From Bacteroidota bacterium (lineage in GTDB: Bacteria; Bacteroidota; Bacteroidia; Bacteroidales; JACABE01), in the NCBI GenBank assembly GCA_013377005.1, contig JACABE010000012.1, positions 1-64,000 of the forward strand: DNA of 64,000 bases, written 5' to 3'. The translations under genes and the position numbers were made by a program. Position 1 is the first letter of the stretch. Every line of letters starts with the position of its first letter. The notes under the pieces were generated by a model. That model was not told where the DNA came from, ran no database searches, and worked only from the letters and a program-made list of their open reading frames with translations. Shown here piece after piece: positions 1-8,606 of the stretch.

Positions 1-45
1 TAATATAGTCGAATTTAAGAATTGTTGCTGCTTTTTGTCATGTAC

Positions 46-1077
46 TTAGTAATAAGCGAGTCTATCATCATATTTTTTAATAGATAAATATTTTTCATCC
101 TTCTCTAATCTGGAAATCAATTTTTCATATTCGTCAAAAGGATAATTCAACCAAATTAAATCAGATTTCGCCATTATCTTAAATGTGCTTTCAAAAGGGG
201 GTAATCCAATTTCTATTCTTTTAAGATTTGATGCTTTTACCTTATCTTCGTCCGGGTAATTTGCAGTACATGTTTTTGTTTTAAAATCCATATTAATAAT
301 AAAACCGCAATCAATACTATTTTTTTCGCGATAATCATGACAATTGATATAGTCATTCGGGTAGAAAAAGCCTTCTTGCATTGCTTTTAAATAAAGATTC
401 ATCAAATCGTATTTTTTAAAATCCATTTTGATATACATTGAATCAAAATAAATATCTGGTGAGTTTCTTGTTTTGTTGTACAATCCAAAAAAATGTCGGA
501 CTAAAATGACAGGAAGCATAGTTTTTGTTTGAAACATATTGGTTTTAGGAAATCCCATGGTGGTAAAAATCTCACAAAGCCGTTTGGTGTTTTCATATAC
601 AATACTATCAAATTTTCTTTCAGGTAAATTAGCATTTGATTCAGCTATTGCCATATTTTCTAATTCTGTTTTTAAATCATTATCAAACGATTTCAAAAAA
701 CCAGCCCTAAGTTCTGGATACTTATTTTTGAATAATTTCCATGCTTTCGACTTTTTGAAGTTTTCATAAGTATTCGATTTAAACTGGTCAATGGTATATC
801 CTTTAAAAACCATTTTCTCTAAAAATACTTCTGCAACTTCGTTTTGTTTGCTTAATATGGCACACAAGCAGGCATTGTAAATATCCTGTCCGAAATTATT
901 TTTAAATTTATTAAATGCAGATTGATAAATCATTAAAGCATCTGCAAATGAGCTATCAACAATTTTAAGCTCTGCTTGGTTGGTAAGTTTATAGTATTCG
1001 GAATAATTTTTATTCTGTGAATAAGAGACCCAAGGAAGAAGTAAAAAAAAGACAATAATTTTTGAAGATAATCTCAT
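46..1077 (-). CDS. Secreted TPR-like protein of unknown function
   Basis: A 343-residue protein with a clear N-terminal signal peptide (about residues 1-20, ending near VSYSQ), so it is probably periplasmic or surface-exposed. Residues ~25-120 are helical and resemble a tetratricopeptide-type solenoid. The remainder is a mixed alpha/beta region with no motif I recognise. It stands alone: the next gene on the same strand starts about 90 bases upstream across an AT-rich gap. The start is the ATG directly before the signal peptide, with no Shine-Dalgarno sequence. I cannot assign a function. Confidence 0.6.
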   Translation of the reverse strand: MRLSSKIIVFFLLLPWVSYSQNKNYSEYYKLTNQAELKIVDSSFADALMIYQSAFNKFKNNFGQDIYNACLCAILSKQNEVAEVFLEKMVFKGYTIDQFKSNTYENFKKSKAWKLFKNKYPELRAGFLKSFDNDLKTELENMAIAESNANLPERKFDSIVYENTKRLCEIFTTMGFPKTNMFQTKTMLPVILVRHFFGLYNKTRNSPDIYFDSMYIKMDFKKYDLMNLYLKAMQEGFFYPNDYINCHDYREKNSIDCGFIINMDFKTKTCTANYPDEDKVKASNLKRIEIGLPPFESTFKIMAKSDLIWLNYPFDEYEKLISRLEKDEKYLSIKKYDDRLAYY

Positions 1078-1167
1078 ATCAAAAAATATTAAAAAAAATT
1101 ATATATTTTTAACAAACGTAATATTGCAGGTATTATTTTATTTGAGGGAAGATTAAAAAAACAAATT

Positions 1168-1506
1168 TTACCACAGTTTTAACTCTTTGGCAGGATCCCA
1201 GAAATATTTTTCAAAATTTATAATTTGATTATTTTCAACAATAATACCTTCGTTTTCCAGTAACTGTTGCATTGTATTTTCCCCTCCAAAATGGTGTTTC
1301 CCTGTTAATAATCCATTACGGTTAACTACACGATGAGCCGGAATATTTTCGGGTAAATGATGACTTCCATTCATTGCCCACCCTACCATGCGCGACGAAC
1401 CTTTGCTCCCAAGAAAAGCTGCAATTGCACCATATGAGGTTACCCTGCCGTAAGGAATTAATTTGGTAACTTCGTAAACCGATTGAAAAAAAGAAATATT
1501 TTCCAA
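1168..1506 (-). CDS. Alkyltransferase-like (ATL) DNA-binding protein, MGMT family
   Basis: A 112-residue protein matching the DNA-binding/catalytic domain of O6-alkylguanine-DNA alkyltransferases (VTSYGAIAAFLG, RMVGWAMN, NRNGLLTG). The active-site motif normally reading PCHRV is PAHRV here, so the alkyl-accepting cysteine is replaced by alanine. Known ATL proteins lacking this Cys bind and flag O6-alkylguanine lesions, for example for nucleotide excision repair, instead of repairing them; I infer that role. The gene begins 2 bases after the trmB stop codon, so the two are probably co-transcribed, as is common in Bacteroidota. Confidence 0.85.
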   Translation of the reverse strand: MENISFFQSVYEVTKLIPYGRVTSYGAIAAFLGSKGSSRMVGWAMNGSHHLPENIPAHRVVNRNGLLTGKHHFGGENTMQQLLENEGIIVENNQIINFEKYFWDPAKELKLW

Positions 1507-1508
1507 TA

Positions 1509-2177
1509 CTATCGTTTTAGTTTAAACTTAATATAGTTTATTTTTTTCCCTTGCTCCAAAAACATTTGTTCGTAAAATGTTTGAATACCCATTACATCAT
1601 CTTCAATTCCGGAATTGTATAAATCATCGGTAGAAACTAAAATATGATGGTTATTCTCTTTTATTATTTCTAATGTATAAAAGTATAATAAAAAAGCATC
1701 GGTCTTTAGATGAACAATACCATCTTCCGTAAGAATTTTACTGTATTTGCTTAAAAAGGGAGGTGAAGTTAGTCGCTTATTTTCTTTAATTCGGCGAGGT
1801 TGAGGATCGGGAAAAGTAACCCATATTTCAGAAATTTCATTTTCGGCAAAATAATTTTCTATTAGTTCGATTTTTGTACGTAAAAATGCAATATTAGGGA
1901 TTCCTTCGTCACGGGAAGTTTTACAACCTCTCCACATGCGAGCTCCTTTTATATCAATACCAATAAAATTCTTTTCAGGATACCGCTGTGCCAGTCCAAC
2001 AGAGTATTCGCCTTTTCCACAGCCCAGTTCGAGTATAATTGGATTATTATTCTTAAAAAAATCACTTGCCCATTTTCCTTTTAAAAAATAGCCATCTTTT
2101 ATGTCTTCGTAAGTAGGCTGAAAAAAGTTATCAAACGTGAGATTTTCAGCAAATCGTTCTAGTTTATTTTTTCCCAA
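1509..2177 (-). CDS. trmB: tRNA (guanine-N7-)-methyltransferase TrmB
   Basis: 222 residues, the usual size for TrmB. The SAM-binding motif LELGCGKGEYS lies near residue 50, followed by NFIGIDIKG. The TrmB signature IWVTFPDPQPR and the RLTSPPFL segment follow. It should use S-adenosylmethionine to make m7G46 in the tRNA variable loop in the cytoplasm. It is upstream of, and nearly abuts, the ATL gene. Family assignment is firm. Confidence 0.95.
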   Translation of the reverse strand: MGKNKLERFAENLTFDNFFQPTYEDIKDGYFLKGKWASDFFKNNNPIILELGCGKGEYSVGLAQRYPEKNFIGIDIKGARMWRGCKTSRDEGIPNIAFLRTKIELIENYFAENEISEIWVTFPDPQPRRIKENKRLTSPPFLSKYSKILTEDGIVHLKTDAFLLYFYTLEIIKENNHHILVSTDDLYNSGIEDDVMGIQTFYEQMFLEQGKKINYIKFKLKR

Positions 2178-2226
2178 TGACTTATTGTGTTATTTATTGT
2201 TTTTAGTTTCTTTTGAGTAAATTTAT

Positions 2227-3222
2227 TTACTTTTTCATAATCCAAGAATCCCTATTTTCTTTCTGAACAATTTGCTGCAATGCTTTTGAAGCATCTTCTT
2301 TAGCAGCATGCGATTCGTAATATACTATCCACATACCGCTATTTCCTTGACGAACAATACCGGCATAAAGAAAACCTTTTGTTTTTAATTCTGAAACACT
2401 TTTGTTAGCATTTTCCTCCGACCTAAATGAACCTGCCACAAGATAATACATAATGCCTTGAGAATTTTCTTTTTTAGCTATATTTGTATCGGCTGCTTTT
2501 ATTGTACTAGATGTTGAAGTAAGCGCAACAGATGTATTATTATTTTCCTTACTAATGGTATCTTTTTGAACCTGAACAGGAATTTGTGTCTTATTTTCAA
2601 CGACTTTATTTTCGGATTTTACCTCCGAACTAACATCATTGTTGTACATATAATTTCTTAAAATATCGGTAAAGAATACAACAAAAATGAGGGCTGTAAC
2701 TATAATTACTGAAACTGTAATTGTAATATATCTTCTGTTTCGTTTTGAGCGTTTTATTTTATCATCCTTTGCTTTTTGAGCATTGAACGCTGCTTTTTCT
2801 TTAAATTCATTTCGAACAATTGCAGGAGAAATAAAGCCAGAGAGTCCGAACTGCTCATCAGATAATTGAGTAGCTTCAGGTATAAATGTAATTTCATTTT
2901 CTTTTAATGAAAAAACACCCAATCCTTCAATACCGGTAAGTTTACCTTTTTGAATATCTGAAAGCAAGGTGTCAGAAAAAATATTGATAGCATTTAATGC
3001 ATCGGTAATGCTGATATGCTCTTTTTCGGAAATGGTACGAATAAGCAAATCATCATCAGAAGTAATGCTTTCAAAAATAATAATTTTTTCAGGAGGTGTG
3101 AAGGTATGTTCCACCGGATGGATTGTAGTAGCTCTGTATTCAATAGAAAAAATTCCCAAACCCGGAACGACTACCTTATCATTCTCTCTAAGTATTTCGA
3201 TAATGTATTTAACAATATTCAT
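2227..3222 (-). CDS. HU-CCDC81-type and SPOR-domain membrane protein
   Basis: 331 residues. Residues ~1-135 contain two HU-like/CCDC81-type domains, each with a 'GLGxFS' turn (VPGLGIFSIEY and IEGLGVFSLKE). A basic stretch and one transmembrane helix follow at ~165-187, then a low-complexity linker. A C-terminal SPOR domain (~255-331) begins MYYLVAGSFRSEENANKSV. SPOR domains bind denuded peptidoglycan, often at division sites. The cytoplasmic HU-like part and the periplasmic SPOR part suggest a link between the envelope and a cytoplasmic partner, but no specific role is known to me. This architecture is typical of Bacteroidota. Confidence 0.85.
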   Translation of the reverse strand: MNIVKYIIEILRENDKVVVPGLGIFSIEYRATTIHPVEHTFTPPEKIIIFESITSDDDLLIRTISEKEHISITDALNAINIFSDTLLSDIQKGKLTGIEGLGVFSLKENEITFIPEATQLSDEQFGLSGFISPAIVRNEFKEKAAFNAQKAKDDKIKRSKRNRRYITITVSVIIVTALIFVVFFTDILRNYMYNNDVSSEVKSENKVVENKTQIPVQVQKDTISKENNNTSVALTSTSSTIKAADTNIAKKENSQGIMYYLVAGSFRSEENANKSVSELKTKGFLYAGIVRQGNSGMWIVYYESHAAKEDASKALQQIVQKENRDSWIMKK

Positions 3223-3244
3223 TTTATTATCTTTAATACAATAA

Positions 3245-3982
3245 TTATTGTATGATTAGTTTCTTCAAATCTTCGGGTGTATCTACGGCGATACTTTCAA
3301 ATTCTGTAAGCTCAGTATGAATCTTAAAACCATTTTCGATCCAACGAAGTTGCTCCAACGATTCAGTTCTTTCTAAATTGCTTATAGGTAAGTTTACTAT
3401 CTTTTCTAAAATAGTTGTTCGATATGCATATATACCTATGTGTTTGTAATAATCTGCTTTCGACAACCATTGGTCTTGCATAAATCCACGCACATAAGGA
3501 ATGGGTGAGCGACTAAAGTAAATAGCATTTTTAGAAGTATCGGTTATTACTTTTACAACATTCGGACTCAGGAGTTCTTCGTTTTGATGAATCTTTTTGA
3601 TTAACGTTGCAATTTCAACTTCCTTTTTTGTAAAACCTGAAGCCAACAAATCAATTTGGGTTGGATTTATATAAGGCTCGTCGCCTTGAATATTTATTAC
3701 TACATCAAAATGGATGTCTTTAATTGTTTGAACAACTTCAAAACTTCTATCTGTTCCGCTATTATGGTTTTCTGACGTCATACATGAATTGCCACCAAAA
3801 CTTTCAACATGATCGGCAATGCGTTTATCATCTGTGGCAACAATAATTTTTGATATTTGCTTCGACAATTTAACTTGCTCGTAAACCCGCTGTATCATTG
3901 ATTTTCCATTAATCATTGCCAGGGGTTTGCCGGGGAATCGTGTAGAAGCGTAACGTGCAGGTATAATACCAATAATATTCAT
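3245..3982 (-). CDS. kdsB: 3-deoxy-manno-octulosonate cytidylyltransferase (CMP-Kdo synthetase)
   Basis: 245 residues, standard KdsB length. The N-terminal nucleotide-binding motif IPARYASTRFPGKPL, then INIQGDEPYI and FSRSPIPY, identify the family. It activates Kdo as CMP-Kdo for lipopolysaccharide inner-core synthesis. It lies 12 bases downstream of a deoxynucleoside kinase gene on the same strand, which suggests co-transcription. Confidence 0.95.
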   Translation of the reverse strand: MNIIGIIPARYASTRFPGKPLAMINGKSMIQRVYEQVKLSKQISKIIVATDDKRIADHVESFGGNSCMTSENHNSGTDRSFEVVQTIKDIHFDVVINIQGDEPYINPTQIDLLASGFTKKEVEIATLIKKIHQNEELLSPNVVKVITDTSKNAIYFSRSPIPYVRGFMQDQWLSKADYYKHIGIYAYRTTILEKIVNLPISNLERTESLEQLRWIENGFKIHTELTEFESIAVDTPEDLKKLIIQ

Positions 3983-3994
3983 ATCAGCATTTGA

Positions 3995-4609
3995 TTAAAA
4001 CAAGCCATTAATTTCGGCATTAATTTTTTCGATGATGAAACCTAAATCTTCGGGATTCTTTTGAAAGTTTAAATTATCTACTTCTATTACCAGTAATTTT
4101 CCATTGGTATAGCCTTCAATCCATAATTCATATCTTTCGTTTAAGCTTTTAAGATAATCTAAACGGATTGCGTTTTCATATTCTCTGCCTCTTTTCTGAA
4201 TTTGATTTACTAAAGTTGGCACACTTGCTTTTAAATATATCAACAAATCGGGTGGTTGAATAAAGGTGCTCATTAATTCAAACAAAGAAGAATAATTATC
4301 AAAATCGCGTGTTGTCATCAAGCCCATGGCGTGAAGATTGGGTGCAAAAATATAAGCATCTTCATAAATAGTGCGATCCTGAATAACTGATTTTCCTTTT
4401 TTTCGAATATCAACCACTTGCCTGAACCGGCTATTTAAAAAGTAAACCTGAAGATTAAACGACCAACGGCGCATGTCTTCATAAAAACTTTCAAGATAAG
4501 GGTTGGTATCTACATCTTCATAATGAGCCTGCCATTTAAAATGCTTTGCCAATAAACTTGTAAGTGTGGTTTTGCCCGATCCAATATTTCCAGCAACTGC
4601 TATATGCAT
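3995..4609 (-). CDS. Deoxynucleoside kinase (dNK/dCK/dGK family)
   Basis: 204 residues. A P-loop GNIGSGKTTL lies near the N terminus. QDRTIYEDAYIF and the DLLIYLKAS segment with an R-rich lid (IQKRGREYE) are diagnostic of the dNK family. It phosphorylates deoxynucleosides for salvage; substrate preference cannot be read from the sequence. It is the first gene of the kdsB-containing transcription unit. No SD is visible, which is normal for this phylum. Confidence 0.9.
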   Translation of the reverse strand: MHIAVAGNIGSGKTTLTSLLAKHFKWQAHYEDVDTNPYLESFYEDMRRWSFNLQVYFLNSRFRQVVDIRKKGKSVIQDRTIYEDAYIFAPNLHAMGLMTTRDFDNYSSLFELMSTFIQPPDLLIYLKASVPTLVNQIQKRGREYENAIRLDYLKSLNERYELWIEGYTNGKLLVIEVDNLNFQKNPEDLGFIIEKINAEINGLF

Positions 4610-4840
4610 AATTATTTTTTTTAGAATTTATGATTTTCAAAAGTACAATTTTTTATATAGTTTTGAATGGGAAATTTAATTTTTTTGAAAAATTATTGAA
4701 TTATACTTCCGATTTACGGCATGGAAATGCTTGTAGGATAAGAATAAGGTGTGAAATATTGAGTAAAAAGAGTTGTTGAATCGATTAATTCCCTGTCGTG
4801 GATGTTGTGTTTTTATTTGAATACATAAGTAATTGGAATA

Positions 4841-5084
4841 ATTTATTGTTACATTTATACTGAAGTATCAAATTCTTCTGATTTATTTTTTTGAACGCGG
4901 ATAACGCTGATCCCTGAAGGGAAACGCTGATTTAAACGGATTTTAAACAACAACAAATCTTAAATACATTTATAAATCTGCGAGTATCCGCGTTTACGGA
5001 ACGTATCCGTTTAATCCGCGATTTAAATTTTAGTTGTATAATTTCTACTATTTAAAAGATGCGTATTAATTTTTACTACTTATA
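4841..5084. repeat. Dispersed ~240-bp palindromic repeat, copy 1
   Basis: About 244 bases that recur, at roughly three-quarters identity by eye, at 30141-30382 in the same orientation. The core can fold back on itself: AACGCGGATA (4894-4903) pairs with TATCCGCGTT (4985-4994), AAACGGAT (4934-4941) with ATCCGTTT (5005-5012), and a small TCCCTGAAGGGA hairpin lies inside. It ends just beyond the 3' end of an unknown gene (5153-6106), and copy 2 sits in the same place after a paralogue. The rest of the 4610-4840 gap shows nothing I recognise. Function unknown. Confidence 0.85.
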
Positions 5085-5092
5085 TATTAAAA

Positions 5093-5128
5093 AACCCTGT
5101 CAAAGATTTGAAATTCTCTGACAGGGTT
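5093..5128 (-). terminator. Intrinsic terminator after the 5153-6106 gene
   Basis: AACCCTGTCA (5093-5102) pairs perfectly with TGACAGGGTT (5119-5128). On the minus strand the hairpin is followed by a run of T residues, and it lies 25 bases past the stop codon of the gene it would terminate. Confidence 0.85.
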
Positions 5129-5152
5129 GTGTGTGATGTAGTTTCTGATTTT

Positions 5153-6106
5153 TTATACAAGCATTATTTCTACTTCTGCTGTATTAACGGTGTCTTTATT
5201 TACAAGTATTAAATATTTTCCCAAATCGGTGGCTGGTATTTCTACTTCGTCGCCGGCAAATAGTTCGATGGGTGCAGTTTTGGGTGCTTCGTCGGGGGTG
5301 TTTGCTCCGTAATAAAAAATAGAAGTATCAGTACTTACATTGCTCAATAAAATAGTATCGGTTACCGAATAAATAAGATTGGGAGTTTTGGTAGTAAGGG
5401 GTGGTATTTCCACCAATAAGGGTTGTTCGCCTTCGTCGTCGGCAGTGTGTTTACGTACTTCTAAGATAGATTCATCAAAAAAGGCAAGCATTTTTTCAGG
5501 AGTTTTGTAGTAATAAGCAGCAATGGTGAGTATGTTTTTGTAGATTTGATCGAAAAATTCAACTTTAGCAGCTTCAAACTCTGGGATGTTGAGTTTTACA
5601 CTTCCGATAAGTCCTTTTTGAGTATTTACAGCATCTTCGTATCCTAATCTGATGGCTTTGAATTTATCGGAATAAGGGGTGCCCAGCGCTGTTTCGTGTG
5701 TAAGACTGAAATTTTCAAAACGAAACATAAGTGTCAGCGCATTGGCTTGTGTCATTTTATGAATTTCACTTGCTCCGTGTGGATAGAATTCTTCGTAAAA
5801 GCCCGATTTTTTCAACTTATATTCAACCAAGGGTTCAATTTCGATAGCTAATGTTTTAAATTCGTCAGCTTTCTGGTTGAGCTGTATGGTGGCCGCCTGA
5901 CGCTGGGCTTCCATTTGGTCTCTGGAAGTAATATTCCCAAACATGATATTGTAGAGAGATTTAATTGCTGCCAGTATAGCAGCAAATTCGGCAATTCCGG
6001 CTTTTTCTAATGCAATAATGTGATATTCGCCGAATTTACGGATTTTTTCTTTTCCTACTAAAATATAGGAAAATGGTTTCTGTGCATAACTTTTAAATTG
6101 TTTCAT
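5153..6106 (-). CDS. Unrecognised helical protein, paralogue of the 30391-31359 product
   Basis: 317 residues without signal peptide or transmembrane helix, so probably cytoplasmic. Residues ~1-215 look almost entirely alpha-helical, and ~225-317 form a small beta-rich C-terminal domain. The helical part shares a spaced pattern with the 322-residue protein at 30391-31359: a K-K...F...F..G segment mid-protein and a D-x-[WI]...P...[YF]...IL end before the beta domain. Both genes have the same 240-bp repeat beyond their 3' end and a 21/43-bp tandem array upstream. I do not recognise a family and assign no function. Confidence 0.7.
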   Translation of the reverse strand: MKQFKSYAQKPFSYILVGKEKIRKFGEYHIIALEKAGIAEFAAILAAIKSLYNIMFGNITSRDQMEAQRQAATIQLNQKADEFKTLAIEIEPLVEYKLKKSGFYEEFYPHGASEIHKMTQANALTLMFRFENFSLTHETALGTPYSDKFKAIRLGYEDAVNTQKGLIGSVKLNIPEFEAAKVEFFDQIYKNILTIAAYYYKTPEKMLAFFDESILEVRKHTADDEGEQPLLVEIPPLTTKTPNLIYSVTDTILLSNVSTDTSIFYYGANTPDEAPKTAPIELFAGDEVEIPATDLGKYLILVNKDTVNTAEVEIMLV

Positions 6107-6282
6107 AATAATTAAAGGATTTAATTAAACATTTCTTTTTTCACTATAAAAGTAAAAATCATCCATATTATAACTTAATACCTTTTCAAATATTGCAAAA
6201 CTCATCTAAAAATTTAAAAATATTTCAAGATATTATGACATGTAATTTTTTATTAGATATAAATATATTATTGGTAGCCTTA

Positions 6283-6540
6283 CTGAAGTATCTTTTATAT
6301 TACATTCAAAATACATGTACCCATTCTGAAGTTTCATTTAAAGTACATGTAAAATACATATAGCTATTCTGAAGTTTCTTTTATAGTACATGCAGAATAC
6401 TTGTTGTCCTTCTGAAGTTTCATTTATCCTACATGTAAAATACATGTATGCCTTCCGAAGTTTCTTTTATAGTACATGCAAAATACATGTACCTCTCAGA
6501 AAGTATTTTTTATACCACATGCAAAAAATAGGTGGTGCTT
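6283..6540. repeat. 43-bp tandem repeat array, six units
   Basis: Six consecutive 43-base units start at 6283, 6326, 6369, 6412, 6455 and 6498, with consensus beginning CTGAAGTTTCWTTTATAGTA and the last unit degenerate. Each full unit carries two TACATGTA-like palindromes about 12 bases apart, so the array behaves as a degenerate 21/22-bp repeat. It fills the gap between the LytTR regulator stop (6613) and the upstream region of the 5153-6106 gene, about 180 bases before that gene's start. No spacers or cas genes are present, so it is not CRISPR. Confidence 0.9.
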
Positions 6541-6612
6541 TTGAAAAATAAATACGTGGTGAATAAAATAAAGTTCACGGATTAGAGGTCATAAATAATA
6601 TAGCGCTGAATT

Positions 6613-7341
6613 TTAACGCTCTTTATATTTGCTGTTAAAATGCTCAATATAATTATCTCCTATAGTAAACATTCTATTACCAATTAGTTCAACTTTATTA
6701 CCTCTTCTGCATTTTATTTTATGAATCGAAATAATAACACTTTTATTAATTCTTATAAAATCGTTGGGTGGCAATAATTCTGTTATTTTTTTTAAAGAAG
6801 CATTGTATTTAAAAGTTCTATTATCATCTCTTACAACATCTATGTAATTACGAACAGATTTGAAAAATATCACATCGCTTAAATACACCATTTCATTGCC
6901 TTTTGAACCTTTAACAGCTAAAGATGTAAGAGATTGTATTGTGTTTGTTGGTATGTGCTTAGCAATTTCGTTGGTGTTTGACAAATGCAAAACATTAGAT
7001 AAAGTTTTATATAGCAATTCAGCTTTGACAGGCTTTTTTAAATAACCAACTACATTTGGATATAGGTAAGTATCAAGAGCATAATCTGAAGAACAAGAAA
7101 CAACAATTACCTTTATTGATTTATCAGCAACTTTTAGTAAATCCATACCAGTCATATCAGGCATTTCAATATCTAAAAAAAGCAAATCGGGTTTCTTTTC
7201 TGTTAGCATGTGTATTGCCGAAAATGCATTGTAACACGAACCTATGCATTCCAAAAAATCATAATTACGAAGAAGTATTTCTAAAGTTTTATGAGCCAGG
7301 GGTTCATCATCTAAAACAATATAAGTTAAGTTTCCCTTCAT
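6613..7341 (-). CDS. LytTR-family response regulator (orphan)
   Basis: A CheY-like receiver domain (YIVLDDEPLAHKTL; phospho-acceptor in LLFLDIEMPDMTG; conserved K in GYLKKPV) is followed by a LytTR DNA-binding domain (VYLSDVIFFKSVRNYIDV ... FIRINKSVIISIHKI). The ORF track starts at a TTG at 7350. The ATG at 7341, giving 242 residues, fits the receiver domain better. No histidine kinase lies nearby, so it is an orphan in this window. LytTR domains bind pairs of short direct repeats about two helical turns apart, notable beside the 43-bp array immediately downstream. Confidence 0.9.
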   Translation of the reverse strand: MKGNLTYIVLDDEPLAHKTLEILLRNYDFLECIGSCYNAFSAIHMLTEKKPDLLFLDIEMPDMTGMDLLKVADKSIKVIVVSCSSDYALDTYLYPNVVGYLKKPVKAELLYKTLSNVLHLSNTNEIAKHIPTNTIQSLTSLAVKGSKGNEMVYLSDVIFFKSVRNYIDVVRDDNRTFKYNASLKKITELLPPNDFIRINKSVIISIHKIKCRRGNKVELIGNRMFTIGDNYIEHFNSKYKER

Positions 7342-7611
7342 TTTGTGCAAATTTCAGTGTAATAGCTTGCGAAGTTATTGATTATTCAATACGTAAAGAA
7401 ATTTTTCGTCCTTTTTTTCACTTTTTATATTTCCTGCTTATTACGGCTCTGTATGGGTTGACATTGGTTGTTGATAACTTTCGTCCTTTTTTCGTCCTTT
7501 CTTGTTAAGGACGTGTAAAATCTGCCTTTTTTGAATGTATATTTGCAGCCTAAAATGTAAAATAAAAAGTTTAAATACAATTTTTAAATAAAAAAGAAAA
7601 TATGAAATTCA

Positions 7612-7724
7612 AATAAAAAAGCCGCTGCAAAGAACTCCTTTAAAGTTTGCAGCGGCGATTAAAACACTTAATATTGCCTGAGGAGACACATATTTAAGTT
7701 TATAAAGGAGATGTTGCAAAATTA
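7612..7724 (-). ncRNA. Candidate ~100-nt structured small RNA
   Basis: On the minus strand a Bacteroidota -7 element (TAATTTTG, 7717-7724) is followed about 60 bases later by a perfect 11-bp hairpin, GCCGCTGCAAA/TTTGCAGCGGC (7621-7656 on the plus strand), ending in TTTTTTA, a good intrinsic terminator. The hairpin loop contains TAAAGGAG, the exact complement of CTCCTTTA at the predicted 5' end (7703-7710), so an 8-bp pseudoknot is possible. No ORF of note lies in it. I found no convincing -33 element. The rest of the 7342-7879 gap holds nothing else I recognise. Confidence 0.4.
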
Positions 7725-7879
7725 CATAAATTTTGGAGATTCTATTACCTTGATTTAAAAGAAGGATTTTTAGGTTTCTTAAAATACCTCACAACAAAAT
7801 TTTAAGCATTGGCTATTAAATTAATGGTTAGTAGCTACTACATAAACAGAAAAAAATTAAAAATTAAATTTTAAAAACA

Positions 7880-8488
7880 ATGAAAAAATTATCAATTTTT
7901 GTATTATTACTAACAACTATTACATGTTTTGCAAGTAAAAACAATATTGCAAAGCCAGAGATTAATCAAACAAATTCAGCAGATGGTTATTATTCGGCAG
8001 GTTACTACGACAAAGAATCAGGCAAAATAGTAATAACACATGAAATAACCAGAGAATTAAGTGATGCATACAACAAATTATCTCAAAGAGAAAATCAAAT
8101 GTCAGCAACATTAAATAGCATTGATATTTTGGATAACAACCCAACCGATTTAAAAAATTTATCATATTATTGTAATTATGGAAATACTTCAGAAGGATCT
8201 TTTAATGTAGCTCTTGAATTATTAAAAATTGAAAGAGATAATAAAATATTTTATATAGTTGATTATAAATCAAATGGTGGAAATTCAGTAACACATACAT
8301 GTACAGGTGTTAAATGCGAATCTTGTCGATTTACACTTGGAACACAAGGTGAAATTAATGGTTGTGAATGTGTAGGTCAAAAAGGACATTGCAATCATAC
8401 AATCTCATCTACTAGCGGCGGCGGCAACAGCATAGATGTTGCTGCATGGGCGGGTGTTTTAGTAGGTATTCTTTCTTGGTTTATATAA
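7880..8488 (+). CDS. Secreted Cys-rich protein with C-terminal hydrophobic tail, unknown
   Basis: 202 residues. A signal peptide spans ~1-19 (ending TCFAS). A polar region follows, then a Cys cluster near residues 140-170 (CTGVKCESC ... CECVGQKGHC). A Ser/Gly linker precedes a C-terminal hydrophobic segment (VAAWAGVLVGILSWFI) that could anchor it. The Cys spacing suggests metal binding or several disulfides. The next gene encodes a TlpA-like thioredoxin lipoprotein, a plausible redox partner, but a terminator separates them. No family recognised. Confidence 0.6.
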   Translation: MKKLSIFVLLLTTITCFASKNNIAKPEINQTNSADGYYSAGYYDKESGKIVITHEITRELSDAYNKLSQRENQMSATLNSIDILDNNPTDLKNLSYYCNYGNTSEGSFNVALELLKIERDNKIFYIVDYKSNGGNSVTHTCTGVKCESCRFTLGTQGEINGCECVGQKGHCNHTISSTSGGGNSIDVAAWAGVLVGILSWFI

Positions 8489-8493
8489 TTTTG

Positions 8494-8532
8494 AGTTGTC
8501 TCAAATATCAATTAAAAGTATTTGAGACAACT
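8494..8532 (+). terminator. Terminator-like perfect hairpin
   Basis: AGTTGTCTCAAATA (8494-8507) pairs perfectly over 14 bp with TATTTGAGACAACT (8519-8532) around an 11-base loop, starting 5 bases after the preceding stop codon. The tail is T-rich (TTTACTATTTTAA), not a pure T run, so termination may be partial. Confidence 0.75.
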
Positions 8533-8606
8533 TTACTATTTTAATTAGGCTTTACAAATTTATTTTATTATTTTTACGCATTATAAAAATATTAATCATT
8601 ATAATA

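Noticed and set aside
7056-7508. 150-codon plus-strand ORF opposite the LytTR gene
   Set aside because: It is antisense to a well-supported response regulator and has no recognisable protein features.
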